A DNA stretch of 64,000 bases from Avichristensenella sp031550535. Lineage in GTDB: Bacteria; Bacillota; Clostridia; Christensenellales; Aristaeellaceae. Under the pieces are notes generated by a model. The model saw only the letters and a list, made by a program, of their open reading frames with translations, had not been told where the DNA came from and made no database searches. Below, in pieces: positions 53,613 to 62,576 of this stretch. The stretch is taken from NCBI GenBank assembly GCA_031550535.1, contig JAVBOM010000008.1:124001-188000 (forward strand), written 5' to 3'. How positions within the stretch are numbered: position 1 is the first letter of the stretch; each line of letters begins with the position of its first letter. The position numbers were made by a program, and so were the translations under genes.

Positions 53613-54544
53613 GCCAAGAGAGGGCGGACAGCCGGGCGGCGCGCGGGCCTTCCGGGCGGCGCATCCGGCACTCACGCGGGGATCGCGCGTTTTATCTGGC
53701 GATTGATGTTTTTCTGCTGCTGGCGTTGCTTGTCGTGCTGCTGCCCGTCCTCTACATCGTCAGCTCGTCGTTCAGCTCGCCCACCGCCGTCATGACCGGG
53801 CGCGTGCTGCTCTGGCCGGTCGATTTCTCGCTGGAGGGCTACAGGGCGGTGTTCCGCTATCCCGCCATCACGACCGGCTTTGCCAACAGCGTCTTTTACA
53901 CCGTGGCCGGCAGCGCGATCAACATCCTGATGACCGTCCTGGCCGCGTACCCGCTGTCGCGCACCAAAATGGCCGGGCGGAACATCATCATGTTCCTGTT
54001 CACGTTCACCATGATTTTCAGCGGCGGCCTGATCCCCTCGTACCTGCTGGCGTCAAGCCTGCACCTGGTCAACACCCGTCTGGTCATGCTGTTGCCGGGC
54101 GCCATCGGCGTCTACAACCTGATCATCTGCCGCACGTTCTTCCAGAACAACATCCCGGCGGAGCTGTACGAGGCCGCGTCCATCGACGGCTGCAACCATA
54201 TCCGATTCCTGCTGCGCGTGGTGCTGCCGCTGTCCAAGCCGATCATCGCGGTGCTGCTGCTGTACTACGCGGTCGGCCACTGGAACTCGTACTTCAACGC
54301 GTTCATCTACCTGTCGGACCGCAGCCTGTTCCCCTTGCAGATCACGCTGCGCGAAATCCTCGTGCAGAACACCGTGGATGCCTCCGCCGTGTTCGATCCG
54401 GAGCTGGACGCCGCGAAGCAGGGCCTTGCCGACCTGCTGAAGTACTCCCTGATCATCGTCTCCACCGTGCCGTTCATGATCGTATACCCGTTTGTGTCCA
54501 AGCACTTTGTCAAAGGCGCGCTCACCGGCGCGGTCAAGGGATAA
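53606..54544 (+). CDS. Sugar ABC permease, LplC/YtcP type (cluster 4)
   Basis: The 312-residue permease has six helices, the EAA loop LYEAASIDGCNHI and C-terminal GAVKG. ATG 53606, 8 bases after GGGGGAG, is preferred over ATG 53588, which overlaps more of the upstream gene. With 52659 it forms a heterodimeric channel. The binding protein gene follows after 121 bases. Confidence 0.9.
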   Translation: MVSQERADSRAARGPSGRRIRHSRGDRAFYLAIDVFLLLALLVVLLPVLYIVSSSFSSPTAVMTGRVLLWPVDFSLEGYRAVFRYPAITTGFANSVFYTVAGSAINILMTVLAAYPLSRTKMAGRNIIMFLFTFTMIFSGGLIPSYLLASSLHLVNTRLVMLLPGAIGVYNLIICRTFFQNNIPAELYEAASIDGCNHIRFLLRVVLPLSKPIIAVLLLYYAVGHWNSYFNAFIYLSDRSLFPLQITLREILVQNTVDASAVFDPELDAAKQGLADLLKYSLIIVSTVPFMIVYPFVSKHFVKGALTGAVKG

Positions 54545-54665
54545 ATAGCGCGCTGCCACGCGGAGGGAGGCGGATACGGATCGTTACGCTCGCGAATCAC
54601 CTCATCGAACCCAATATGCCTGTTCGGACCCCATCACCACAAAATAGCTAGGAGGTATCCCCGCA

Positions 54666-56288
54666 ATGAAAAGGCTTTTGAAGGTCTCCTTCGCCATCCT
54701 GCTGGCCACGGCCATGCTGCTCGGCGGAAGCCTCGCCGCGCTCGCGGAGGTCGTGCTGCCGCTGACCACGGAACCCGTCACGCTGCGCGTGTTCTTCCAG
54801 CAGGAACCGCAGGTGCTGGACTACGTGGACAACAAGCTGACCAAACACCTGGAAGAGATGACCGGCGTCAAGATCGAATGGGATCTCGTGCTCTCCAAGG
54901 ACAAGACGCAGAAGCTGAACCTGCTGCTCGCGACCGGCCAGGGTCTGCCGGATGTGTTCATGGGCGGCATGGATACGTCGACTTTGGTCGACTACGCGTC
55001 GCAGGGCATGTTCATCCCGCTGAACGACTACATTGAGAACGACGCCTACTATTTCCAGAAGGTGTTGGACGAGTTCCCGGACCTGAAGAAGATGATGACG
55101 GCGCCGGACGGCAACATCTACGCGCTGCCCAACATCAACATGTCCGAGCCGAACATGATGCCCAGCCGCCTGTGGATCAACCAGGAGTGGCTGGATAACC
55201 TCGGCCTTGCGGTCCCCACAACGACCGACGAGCTGAAAGCGGTCCTCACCGCGTTCAAAACGCAGGACCCCAACGGCAACGGCATCGCGGACGAAATCCC
55301 GCTGATGGGCGCCTCCTCCGGCTGGAGCGTGCTGGCCGATACGTTCATCATGAACGCCTTCCTGCAGTACCCGACGGACGCGGCCTACCCGAACAACCCC
55401 CGCCGCTACATCGTCACGGACGGGAAGATCGACCCGGTCTACAACAAGGACGCGTACAAAGCCGGTCTGACGTACATGAACGAGCTGATCACCGAGGGCT
55501 TGCTCGATCCGTCCACGTTCACCCAGGACGCCACGCAGCTCAAACAGCTCTTTGAGAACCCGGATATCGCCATTGTCGGCGCGCTGACCGCCGGCGGCCC
55601 GAACACGTTCGCCAACATGACCGGCAGCGACCGCTTCCGCGACTATGTCGCCGTGACGCCGATCGCGGGGCCGGAGGGCGTGCAGTACACCGCCTACAAC
55701 CCGTTTGGCTACTTCAACGTGCCGAACTGCTGGGTCATTACGTCGAACTGCAAGAACCCGGACATCGCGTTCAAGTTAGCCGACCTGTTCTACTCCGAGG
55801 AGATCTCCATGTGGGGCCGCCTGGGCGAGCCGGGCGTCGACTACATCCAAAACCCTGAAGGGAAAAAGGCTGTGGACGGCGGCGACGCGCTGTTTGAGGC
55901 CATCCTGGTCTACGGAAGCGAGCAGAAGTCGCACTGGCAGAACCGCAACCCGTACTATAACTTCTTTGACAATAAGGGCGTTGCCAGCGACGATCCGTAT
56001 GCCCTGCAGGATCTGCTCTGGAACACGACGATGGCGTACAAGCCATACGCGCCCGACCCGGCCACATGCCTCCCCCCGCTGATGTACACGGTGGAGGAAG
56101 CGCAGGAGCTGAACGAGATCAACACCGCGCTGCTGCAGTATGTGGACGAGACGCGCGTCGCGTTCATCACGGGCGGCAACATCGACGCGCAGTGGGATGC
56201 GTACCTGAAGGAGCTTTCCACGATCGGCATCGACCGCGTGGTGGAAATCATGCAGCAGGCGTACGACCGGTTTAGCGCCGCTGAATAA
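54666..56288 (+). CDS. Sugar ABC transporter solute-binding protein (cluster 4)
   Basis: The 540-residue LplA-type protein has a signal peptide ending AALA before EVVLP and no lipobox cysteine. It contains a QDPNGNGIADEIP loop like its paralogues (possibly calcium-binding) and many aromatic residues. TAGGAGG precedes the ATG. It is followed by a terminator hairpin, so the downstream regulator may have its own promoter. The GH5 gene in the same cluster suggests a beta-glycan oligosaccharide ligand. Confidence 0.9.
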   Translation: MKRLLKVSFAILLATAMLLGGSLAALAEVVLPLTTEPVTLRVFFQQEPQVLDYVDNKLTKHLEEMTGVKIEWDLVLSKDKTQKLNLLLATGQGLPDVFMGGMDTSTLVDYASQGMFIPLNDYIENDAYYFQKVLDEFPDLKKMMTAPDGNIYALPNINMSEPNMMPSRLWINQEWLDNLGLAVPTTTDELKAVLTAFKTQDPNGNGIADEIPLMGASSGWSVLADTFIMNAFLQYPTDAAYPNNPRRYIVTDGKIDPVYNKDAYKAGLTYMNELITEGLLDPSTFTQDATQLKQLFENPDIAIVGALTAGGPNTFANMTGSDRFRDYVAVTPIAGPEGVQYTAYNPFGYFNVPNCWVITSNCKNPDIAFKLADLFYSEEISMWGRLGEPGVDYIQNPEGKKAVDGGDALFEAILVYGSEQKSHWQNRNPYYNFFDNKGVASDDPYALQDLLWNTTMAYKPYAPDPATCLPPLMYTVEEAQELNEINTALLQYVDETRVAFITGGNIDAQWDAYLKELSTIGIDRVVEIMQQAYDRFSAAE

Positions 56289-56299
56289 GCGAAAAGGCG

Positions 56300-56323
56300 A
56301 AAGGGGGATTGCGATCCCCCTTT
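56300..56323 (+). terminator. Terminator-like hairpin after the cluster 4 binding-protein gene
   Basis: A 10-bp stem (AAAGGGGGAT with ATCCCCCTTT) with loop TGCG lies 12 bases past the stop. It probably limits read-through into the AraC sensor gene. Confidence 0.7.
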
Positions 56324-56392
56324 CGGAATCCCCCGGGGAGGGACGGAGCCTAAAATTCTGCGGAATTTCCGGGCGGCTCCGAGTAAACGTAC

Positions 56393-56470
56393 AGATTCCG
56401 CCACCAGTCCTACGGGACTGGTTCTGGAATCTGCGGCGGCCCACCGTACATGCCGCTGGGCCTGATTTCA
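56393..56470 (+). repeat. Hairpin repeat RE-2, copy B
   Basis: An 18-bp imperfect stem (AGATTCC...CAGTCC with GGACTG...GGAATCT around TACG) is followed by CCCACCGTACATGCCGC and TGGGCCTGATTTC. It matches copy A at 23728-23800 in opposite orientation; stem bases differ in paired fashion. Confidence 0.7.
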
Positions 56471-56471
56471 C

Positions 56472-56495
56472 TTGGAGGGCCTCACGGCCCTCCAA
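56472..56495. other. Perfect GC-rich hairpin
   Basis: TTGGAGGGCC and GGCCCTCCAA pair around TCAC, immediately after RE-2 copy B. There is no T-run. The gap 56289-56583 holds three hairpins and no gene. Confidence 0.6.
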
Positions 56496-56583
56496 ACCTC
56501 CCTTGGGGCTTGTGCTCCCTTCCTTGGCACACACTTGCATCCCTACATCCGGTTTGGTATGATCGATGCCGGAGGAATGAACG

Positions 56584-58875
56584 GTGAAGCGCAGACGCTC
56601 CCTTTTCTTTCGATATGTGGTCACCTACATGGCGGTGTGCGTTGTCACCATCGCCTTTTTTGCCGTTTTCCTCTACCAAAGCAATGTGAAAACCACCAAC
56701 CGGGAGATTGCCGACCGCTTTACGGCGGCTTTGTCGCAAGCCGGCGCCATCCTGGACGACCGGATGCGCAACCTGTACGAACTGTCGGTCGTGCTGCAGG
56801 CAAGGCGGGCCACCGAAGAAATCCGCCGCCTGTCCGCGCCCGTCCCGGCGTCCGCCGTGACCAAAATCAACGAGTATTCGCGCGAGTTGCAGCCGTACAA
56901 CTACTCCAACGCGTTCATCCACGAATTGATTCTGTATTTCAGCAAGAGCGGTATGTTCATCTCCTCCAACAGCGTCGGCCTGTATCCGGATGTCTACTTC
57001 CGCGTTGTGCTGAAGTACACGGACATCGGTTACGCGGCTTGGCGGGACGCGCTGCTCGCGCCACAGTTCATGAGCCACCGCCGCTTTACGGACGAGCGCA
57101 CCGGCGAGCGGTTCGTTGATGTGCTGCAGGACCTCCCGCTCAGCGGCGGCAGCGACAAGGTTGTGATGATCGCGCGGGTCGCGGCGGAGGAGTTCGTGCC
57201 CGGCCTGCGCGACGCGATCGACGGCGGCGCGGAAGTGCTTCTGTACGACTACCGGGGGGAAACCGTCTACGCGACGAATCCGGCCCTCGTGCCGCCCCCT
57301 TCCCCCGCTTCGGACGAAGCCGTCCTGCTCGGCGGCGAACCGTACGTGCCCATTACGGTGTCCCTGGAAAGCACGGGCTGGACGTATACCATGTTGGTGC
57401 CGACGCGCACATTCCTGGCGGGACGGCAGCAGTTCCTGCGCACGCTGGCGCTGCTGATCCTGTCGGTACTGCTCACCGGCGCGCTGCTGAGCGTACTGCT
57501 ATCGGTCTGGGGCATGGCGCCCATCCGGCGCCTGCTGGTCTCCCTCCGCAAGGCGGGCCATGGCGCGGCGTTATCCGGCGGCAACGAGCTTGTCCGCCTG
57601 GACGCGAACATACAAAGCCTCATCCAGAACAACCAGACCCTTCAGGCCGAGGTGACACGCTACCAGGCGCTGAACCGCGCAAACTTCCTGGACCGCCTGC
57701 TGGGCAGCGGCTTCGCCTCCGCGGAGGACCTGATGATCATCGCGCGCCACGCCGGCATTGTCATCGAGCACCGCTGCTACGTGCTGGCCGTGCTAGAATT
57801 GGCCGGGTACAACGATAACGCCCCGAACCCCGAGTTCATCCAGGAGATGGACACCGCAACCATCGTCGTCACGGACTTCCTGGCGCGGCAGGTTGCCGAC
57901 AGCGTGATCGTGCATCGGGTGGATTTCAGCCACACGGCGCTCATTTTCTGCCTGGACACCCCAGCGCAAGCGAGCGCGGCACAGGAGGAGGCCGAGCGCC
58001 TTTCCCGGGCGGCGGCCGGCCGGCTGAACCTGATGCTGCGCTGCGCCGTCAGCGAGACGGTCGTGGACGCGAACCTGTTCGGCACGGTGTACCCGGCGCT
58101 CTGCCGCCGCCTGCGCGGGACAAACCTTCTGTCAGGCGAGGCCGCGCCCCCCGACGCGCCGGACGACGCCGGGGAGTACCGATATCCCATTGATCTGGAA
58201 ACAAAGCTGCTGAACTACCTGCTCGCGGGCAACGAGAAGGACGCCCTGGCGCTGCTCGGCGCGCTCCGCCGCGATAACGAGGCCGGAAACGCCCTGACCG
58301 CGCAGGGTACGCTTCTGTTGCTATCCGCGGCGCGCGGCACATTGATCCGCGCGAACAACGAAATGGACGTCCAGGACAGCGCGGCCAAGGACCGCCTGCG
58401 CCGGATCACCCACCCGCCGCGCGGGTTGGCGGCGGACGCGCAGTGGGCACAGCTTCATGAGGCCGTGTCGCTGCTGTGCGGCGCTGTCGACAGGAAACGC
58501 AACGAGCGCAATACCGTGCTGATTGAGCGCGTCAACCACTTTATTGAGGCGAACTATGCCGACTGCCAGCTCGACCTGACGATGGTCGCGGGCGCGCTAT
58601 CGCTGACGGGCAACTATTTGTCGTATTTCTATAAGAGCCAGACCGGCGAAAACATCTCCGCCATCATTGAGCGGACGCGCATGGCGCGGGCGGAAGCCCT
58701 GCTTCGCAAGGGCGGCCGGCCCATCAAGGACATCTGCGCGCAGGTGGGCTACACGAACCTGAACACATTCTACAAAGCTTTCCGCAGGATCTACGGCATG
58801 TCGCCCAAGGGGTATGCCGACCAGCACGGCGATCCGCACGGCGAGGCGGTGAACAAGACGGAGGAAAATGAATGA
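56584..58875 (+). CDS. Membrane-anchored AraC-family regulator (cluster 4 sensor)
   Basis: The 763-residue protein has a first membrane helix near 9-31, an extracellular sensor domain and a second helix near 284-305. A cytoplasmic linker and a C-terminal AraC double helix-turn-helix follow (about 655-755, with PIKDICAQVGYTNLNTFYKAFR). GTG 56584 is used because GGAGG lies 8 bases upstream. The stop overlaps the next gene (ATGA). It likely senses the cluster 4 substrate outside the cell and activates clusters 3 and/or 4. The layout matches the sensor at 27859, but the sequences differ. Confidence 0.9.
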   Translation: MKRRRSLFFRYVVTYMAVCVVTIAFFAVFLYQSNVKTTNREIADRFTAALSQAGAILDDRMRNLYELSVVLQARRATEEIRRLSAPVPASAVTKINEYSRELQPYNYSNAFIHELILYFSKSGMFISSNSVGLYPDVYFRVVLKYTDIGYAAWRDALLAPQFMSHRRFTDERTGERFVDVLQDLPLSGGSDKVVMIARVAAEEFVPGLRDAIDGGAEVLLYDYRGETVYATNPALVPPPSPASDEAVLLGGEPYVPITVSLESTGWTYTMLVPTRTFLAGRQQFLRTLALLILSVLLTGALLSVLLSVWGMAPIRRLLVSLRKAGHGAALSGGNELVRLDANIQSLIQNNQTLQAEVTRYQALNRANFLDRLLGSGFASAEDLMIIARHAGIVIEHRCYVLAVLELAGYNDNAPNPEFIQEMDTATIVVTDFLARQVADSVIVHRVDFSHTALIFCLDTPAQASAAQEEAERLSRAAAGRLNLMLRCAVSETVVDANLFGTVYPALCRRLRGTNLLSGEAAPPDAPDDAGEYRYPIDLETKLLNYLLAGNEKDALALLGALRRDNEAGNALTAQGTLLLLSAARGTLIRANNEMDVQDSAAKDRLRRITHPPRGLAADAQWAQLHEAVSLLCGAVDRKRNERNTVLIERVNHFIEANYADCQLDLTMVAGALSLTGNYLSYFYKSQTGENISAIIERTRMARAEALLRKGGRPIKDICAQVGYTNLNTFYKAFRRIYGMSPKGYADQHGDPHGEAVNKTEENE

Positions 58876-60071
58876 AGATCACCGGAATCAGAATCGACAG
58901 GATGCAAACCCGTTTCACACCCAAATACACCGGCGAGGCCCGGAGCGTCGGGCCGCTGGACATCTATGAGGAATACGCGCACGACAGCCGCGCGCGGAAC
59001 ATGCGCGCCGGCACCGACCACGCGCCGGACGTAACGACCGCGCTGTTTGTCGTCATCTCCACGGACGAGGGGATCGAAGGCCGCTACGGCCCGGTGGAGA
59101 ACCGGAGCGAGCTGCTGACCATCGTGGACGGCATCGCCCCGCATTTGATCGGCCGCGATCCGCTGGAAAACCGCATGCTGTGGGACATCATCAGCCGGTT
59201 TGACCGCCACAGCCGCAGCGGCGTGATGATGATGGCGATCAGCGCGGTCGACATCGCGCTGTGGGACCTGAAGGGCAAAATCCTCGGCCAGCCGGTGTAC
59301 AAGCTGCTCGGCGGCGGCAGAAACAGAGTCAGGCCGTACATCAGCATGCTCGGCTTCTCCATCGAACCGGAGGCTGTGCGCAGGCGCGCGCTGGAGGTAA
59401 AGGCCATGGGCGTGCGGGCGCAGAAGTGGTTCTTCCGCTATGGCCCGACGGACGGCGCCGAGGGCATCCGAAAGAACCTGGAAATGGCGTACACGCTGCG
59501 CGAGACACTCGGCGACGGCTACGAGCTGATGTTCGACTGCTGGATGGGCTGGACGATCGACTACGCGAAGAAGGTGTTCCGCGACCTGGAAGCGGTCGCG
59601 CCGGCCTGGGTGGAAGAAGTGCTCCGCCCGCACATGGTGGACGGCTACCGCCGCCTGCGCGAGGAAACGACCATCCCGCTGTCCGCCGGAGAGCATCTGT
59701 ACACGCGCATGGAGGTCAGCGGCTACCTGCAGGAGCACATCTTCAGCGTCATGCAGTCCGATCCCGTCTGGTGCGGCGGCATCACCGAATCGGTCAAGAT
59801 CGCCGACATGTGCGAGGTATTCGGTACAACGTTCATCCCGCACGGCCACTCGCTGATGCCCGCGCTGCACGTCATCGCCGCGATGCCGCCGGATGTCTGC
59901 CCGTACTGCGAGTATCTGCTGAACTTCATGGACAAAAAAACCGCGTTCTTCCGCGACAACCGGCTCGGGGAGGACGGCTGGCTGACGCTGAACGATACGC
60001 CCGGCCTCGGCGAGGAAATTGACGAGGACCGGCTGATCGGCGTGGAGACCGTGCGTTCCTTTGATTTTTAA
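58872..60071 (+). CDS. Enolase-superfamily (mandelate racemase-like) sugar acid dehydratase
   Basis: The 399-residue protein has VRAQKWFF (Lys in the base position), FDCWMG (metal Asp), WVEEVL (Glu), LSAGEHLY (Glu) and FIPHGHS (His), the residues of MLE/MR-type dehydratases. Such enzymes dehydrate aldonic or uronic acids to 2-keto-3-deoxy sugars. The start overlaps the AraC stop by 4 bases. It is a normal-length relative of the C-terminal half of the fusion at 44697, and both flank importers for plant-type sugars. Confidence 0.88.
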   Translation: MKITGIRIDRMQTRFTPKYTGEARSVGPLDIYEEYAHDSRARNMRAGTDHAPDVTTALFVVISTDEGIEGRYGPVENRSELLTIVDGIAPHLIGRDPLENRMLWDIISRFDRHSRSGVMMMAISAVDIALWDLKGKILGQPVYKLLGGGRNRVRPYISMLGFSIEPEAVRRRALEVKAMGVRAQKWFFRYGPTDGAEGIRKNLEMAYTLRETLGDGYELMFDCWMGWTIDYAKKVFRDLEAVAPAWVEEVLRPHMVDGYRRLREETTIPLSAGEHLYTRMEVSGYLQEHIFSVMQSDPVWCGGITESVKIADMCEVFGTTFIPHGHSLMPALHVIAAMPPDVCPYCEYLLNFMDKKTAFFRDNRLGEDGWLTLNDTPGLGEEIDEDRLIGVETVRSFDF

Positions 60072-60084
60072 CGGAGGTAATCGG

Positions 60085-61551
60085 ATGATGGACATGCTAC
60101 AAGTACGAAACGGCAAGGTGGTGGGCGCCGCCGGGAAGCCGTTCTACCTGCGCGGCACGTGTGTCGGCGGCTGGATGAACATGGAGGACTTTATCAATGG
60201 GTATCCGGGCTCCGAGGGCAATATCAGGCGGCAGATCATCAAGGTGCTGGGCGAAAAGACCGGGCGGTACTTCTTTGAGCGCATGCTCGACGCCTTTTTT
60301 GACGAGGACGACATTCAGTTTATTGCTAGCCTCGGCGCCACATGCGTGCGCCTCGCGCTGAATTACCGGCACTTTGAGGACGACATGGAGCCGTTTGTCT
60401 ATAAGGAAGAGGGGTTCCGTCGCCTGGACGAGGCCGTGCGCCTGTGCGAGAAGCATAACCTGTACGTCATTTTGGACATGCACGCCGTGCAGGGGTGGCA
60501 GAACAGCCACTGGCACAGCGACAACGAACGCGGCGCGTCGCTGTTCTGGACGCACAAGCAGTTTCAGGACCGGCTGGTCGGGCTGTGGCAGGAGTTCGCG
60601 CGGCGGTATCGCGGCAAAGCCGTCATCGCCGGGTATGAGCTGATGAACGAGCCGTCCAGCAACACGCCGTGCGGGGACCACGCGTTTGACTTCTTCGAGA
60701 ATTTCCGCTCCGACTGGCTGGCGATGAACCGCGTGTACCGCCGCCTTGTGGAGGCGATTCGCGAGGTGGACCCGGAGCACATCATTTTCATTGAGGGCGA
60801 CCGCTACGGCCACTACTTCGACGGCATGGATGATCCGTTCGCGCCGAACCTCGTCTACTCCATCCACAACTACACCGCACCGGGGTTCGGCCCGGGAAAA
60901 TACCCCGGCCACTTTGGCCGCAGCGGGGCGGAGATTTACTGGGACCGCAACAAGCATGTGCGCGATTACGAAAACGACCAGGGCGTACTCTACGCGCGTA
61001 AGCACAACGTGCCGCTGTGGGTCGGCGAGTTCGGCTCGCAGTACCACGGCCCGGCGGAGGAGCTGCCCTACCGCCTGCGCAATATGGACGATCAGCTCTC
61101 CGTGTACAACGAATTCGGCGCGCACTGGACATCCTGGACATATAAGGACGCGGGTGTCATGGGCTGGGTGACGCTTGATCCGGAATCCGAGCTGATGCAA
61201 ATCGTCAGGCCCGTGCAGCAGATGAAGCGAACCCTGGGCGCGGAGAACTTTGTCGCGCTGTACGAGCGCTGCCCCGGGCGCGAGAAATCAGCGGAGCTGG
61301 CGGACATGATTCTGGACGTATCCCAGGCGCCGTTTAACGCGCGTTCCAACGCGCTGGCGCTGAACTACGCGGCGCTGACCGGCTTCGCGGCGGCGACGCT
61401 GCAGCCCGTGTACGCGATGCGCTTTGGCGGCATGCGCGAGCGCGACATCGACCGGCTGATGGAGGCGTACCGCCTGAAGAACTGCGTGGTCAACCAGGGG
61501 TATGTCGAGATACTGAAAAAGCGGCTGACACAGCCGTGCGCGGACGCGTAA
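60085..61551 (+). CDS. GH5-like glycoside hydrolase
   Basis: This 488-residue cellulase-superfamily protein has the acid/base glutamate in YELMNEPSS (E189) and the nucleophile in WVGEFGS (E315). ATG 60085 follows GGAGG by 7 bases. No signal peptide is visible, so it should act on imported oligosaccharides. GH5 covers endoglucanases, mannanases and exo-glycosidases, so the substrate is not fixed. It is the last gene of cluster 4 and is followed by a very strong terminator. Confidence 0.85.
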   Translation: MMDMLQVRNGKVVGAAGKPFYLRGTCVGGWMNMEDFINGYPGSEGNIRRQIIKVLGEKTGRYFFERMLDAFFDEDDIQFIASLGATCVRLALNYRHFEDDMEPFVYKEEGFRRLDEAVRLCEKHNLYVILDMHAVQGWQNSHWHSDNERGASLFWTHKQFQDRLVGLWQEFARRYRGKAVIAGYELMNEPSSNTPCGDHAFDFFENFRSDWLAMNRVYRRLVEAIREVDPEHIIFIEGDRYGHYFDGMDDPFAPNLVYSIHNYTAPGFGPGKYPGHFGRSGAEIYWDRNKHVRDYENDQGVLYARKHNVPLWVGEFGSQYHGPAEELPYRLRNMDDQLSVYNEFGAHWTSWTYKDAGVMGWVTLDPESELMQIVRPVQQMKRTLGAENFVALYERCPGREKSAELADMILDVSQAPFNARSNALALNYAALTGFAAATLQPVYAMRFGGMRERDIDRLMEAYRLKNCVVNQGYVEILKKRLTQPCADA

Positions 61552-61560
61552 AACGCACTG

Positions 61561-61608
61561 AAACAGACAAGCAGAGGGGCGTCTCAACGCCCCTCTGCTT
61601 GTCTGTTT
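61561..61608 (+). terminator. Terminator of cluster 4
   Basis: A perfect 22-bp stem (61561-61582 with 61587-61608) closes on a CTCA loop and ends in a short T-run. It begins 10 bases after the GH5 stop. Confidence 0.9.
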
Positions 61609-61898
61609 GCGACAGCCTTCGCCGAAAGGACAGGTGTTCTACAAGCGCGAACCCATTGTCGATCGATGCGACTTGTAAAGGTTGGAACGACGAGTCAGGC
61701 GGTTACGGGTGAGTTCGGAAAGAAGGTGTCGCCATTACCGTGGCGGAGTGGGGGCCTTAGGATACGCCAGAGCACCACCGCACAACTGAAAAAGAACACA
61801 AAGACGCGATAGAATGTAGGTACGTAAAAGCAGATCATACTGAGCGCGCTGACGGATGCATTAGCGCAGGCGAAAACGCGGAAGAAGGAATTCCCGTC

Positions 61899-62015
61899 GC
61901 AGATCGAGCGGGTCGTGCCACGGGACAGATGGCTCAAAACGATCGAACCGTATTGCTACAGGGGAACGCGTGGCACTTTGGCTATAAAGCGCACATCCGC
62001 GAGGTGTGTCTATAA
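61899..62015 (+). pseudogene. IS5-type transposase fragment
   Basis: The end of this frame reads GNAWHFGYKAHI, the hallmark of IS5-family transposases just before the second catalytic Asp (normally followed by GVD). Here REVCL and a stop follow, so the catalytic part is lost. A collagen-like frame starts at the very next base, marking a recombination joint. Of the gap 61552-62576, bases 61609-61898 and 62142-62576 show nothing I can support. Confidence 0.55.
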
Positions 62016-62141
62016 ATGATGGGGACTACAGGGCCTACCGGCGCGGACGGCGCCACCGGCGCCACCGGTGCCGACGGAGCCATCGGTGCGACAGGGCCTA
62101 CAGGGGCCGCCACATATACACACCCTCGGGAAGCCGCATGA
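62016..62141 (+). pseudogene. Short collagen-like Gly-X-Thr/Ala fragment
   Basis: Forty-one codons read as about a dozen Gly-X-Y triplets (GPT, GAD, GAT repeats) and then leave the pattern and stop. Bacterial collagen-like surface proteins have hundreds of such triplets, so this is a truncated piece without anchor or signal peptide. Confidence 0.5.
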
Positions 62142-62576
62142 AATAAGGGTTTTTTCCATTTTGAAAAAAGGAAAACCTCCAAGATCACAGCTTGTGGCTT
62201 CCCGAGTCCCTGCTTTTCACCCCTCTCATTGCTTACTCATTCTCTGTATCTCCTCCCCGGTCAACCACCCAAATATCGCTAAAAGCCACCCCCGCCGTTG
62301 CAACATTTTCTTTTCCGTGTCACCGCCGAGTCTCACACTACGCCTTCGTTAGTATCCGCCATTCGGCAATTCACTGCTAGACATTTTCTCGGTTTACGTT
62401 GCGATTCTATTGTGGTAGAATAGATACTAAATCCATCCTACATCCTGAAAGAGGGCGCTATGCGTTTTTCCTGGGCGCTAATTTACTAGCAACCTTTCTT
62501 ATGGTAAAATCCAAAGTGAAACGACAGTGCAAATGCGGTAGCCACTCATTATAAATGGTAGCAAAGGAGCCAAACA

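Noticed and set aside
61695..61937. An 80-codon minus-strand frame that looks like a small membrane protein
   Set aside because: Hydrophobic stretch but no ribosome site, and the opposite strand carries the transposase fragment.
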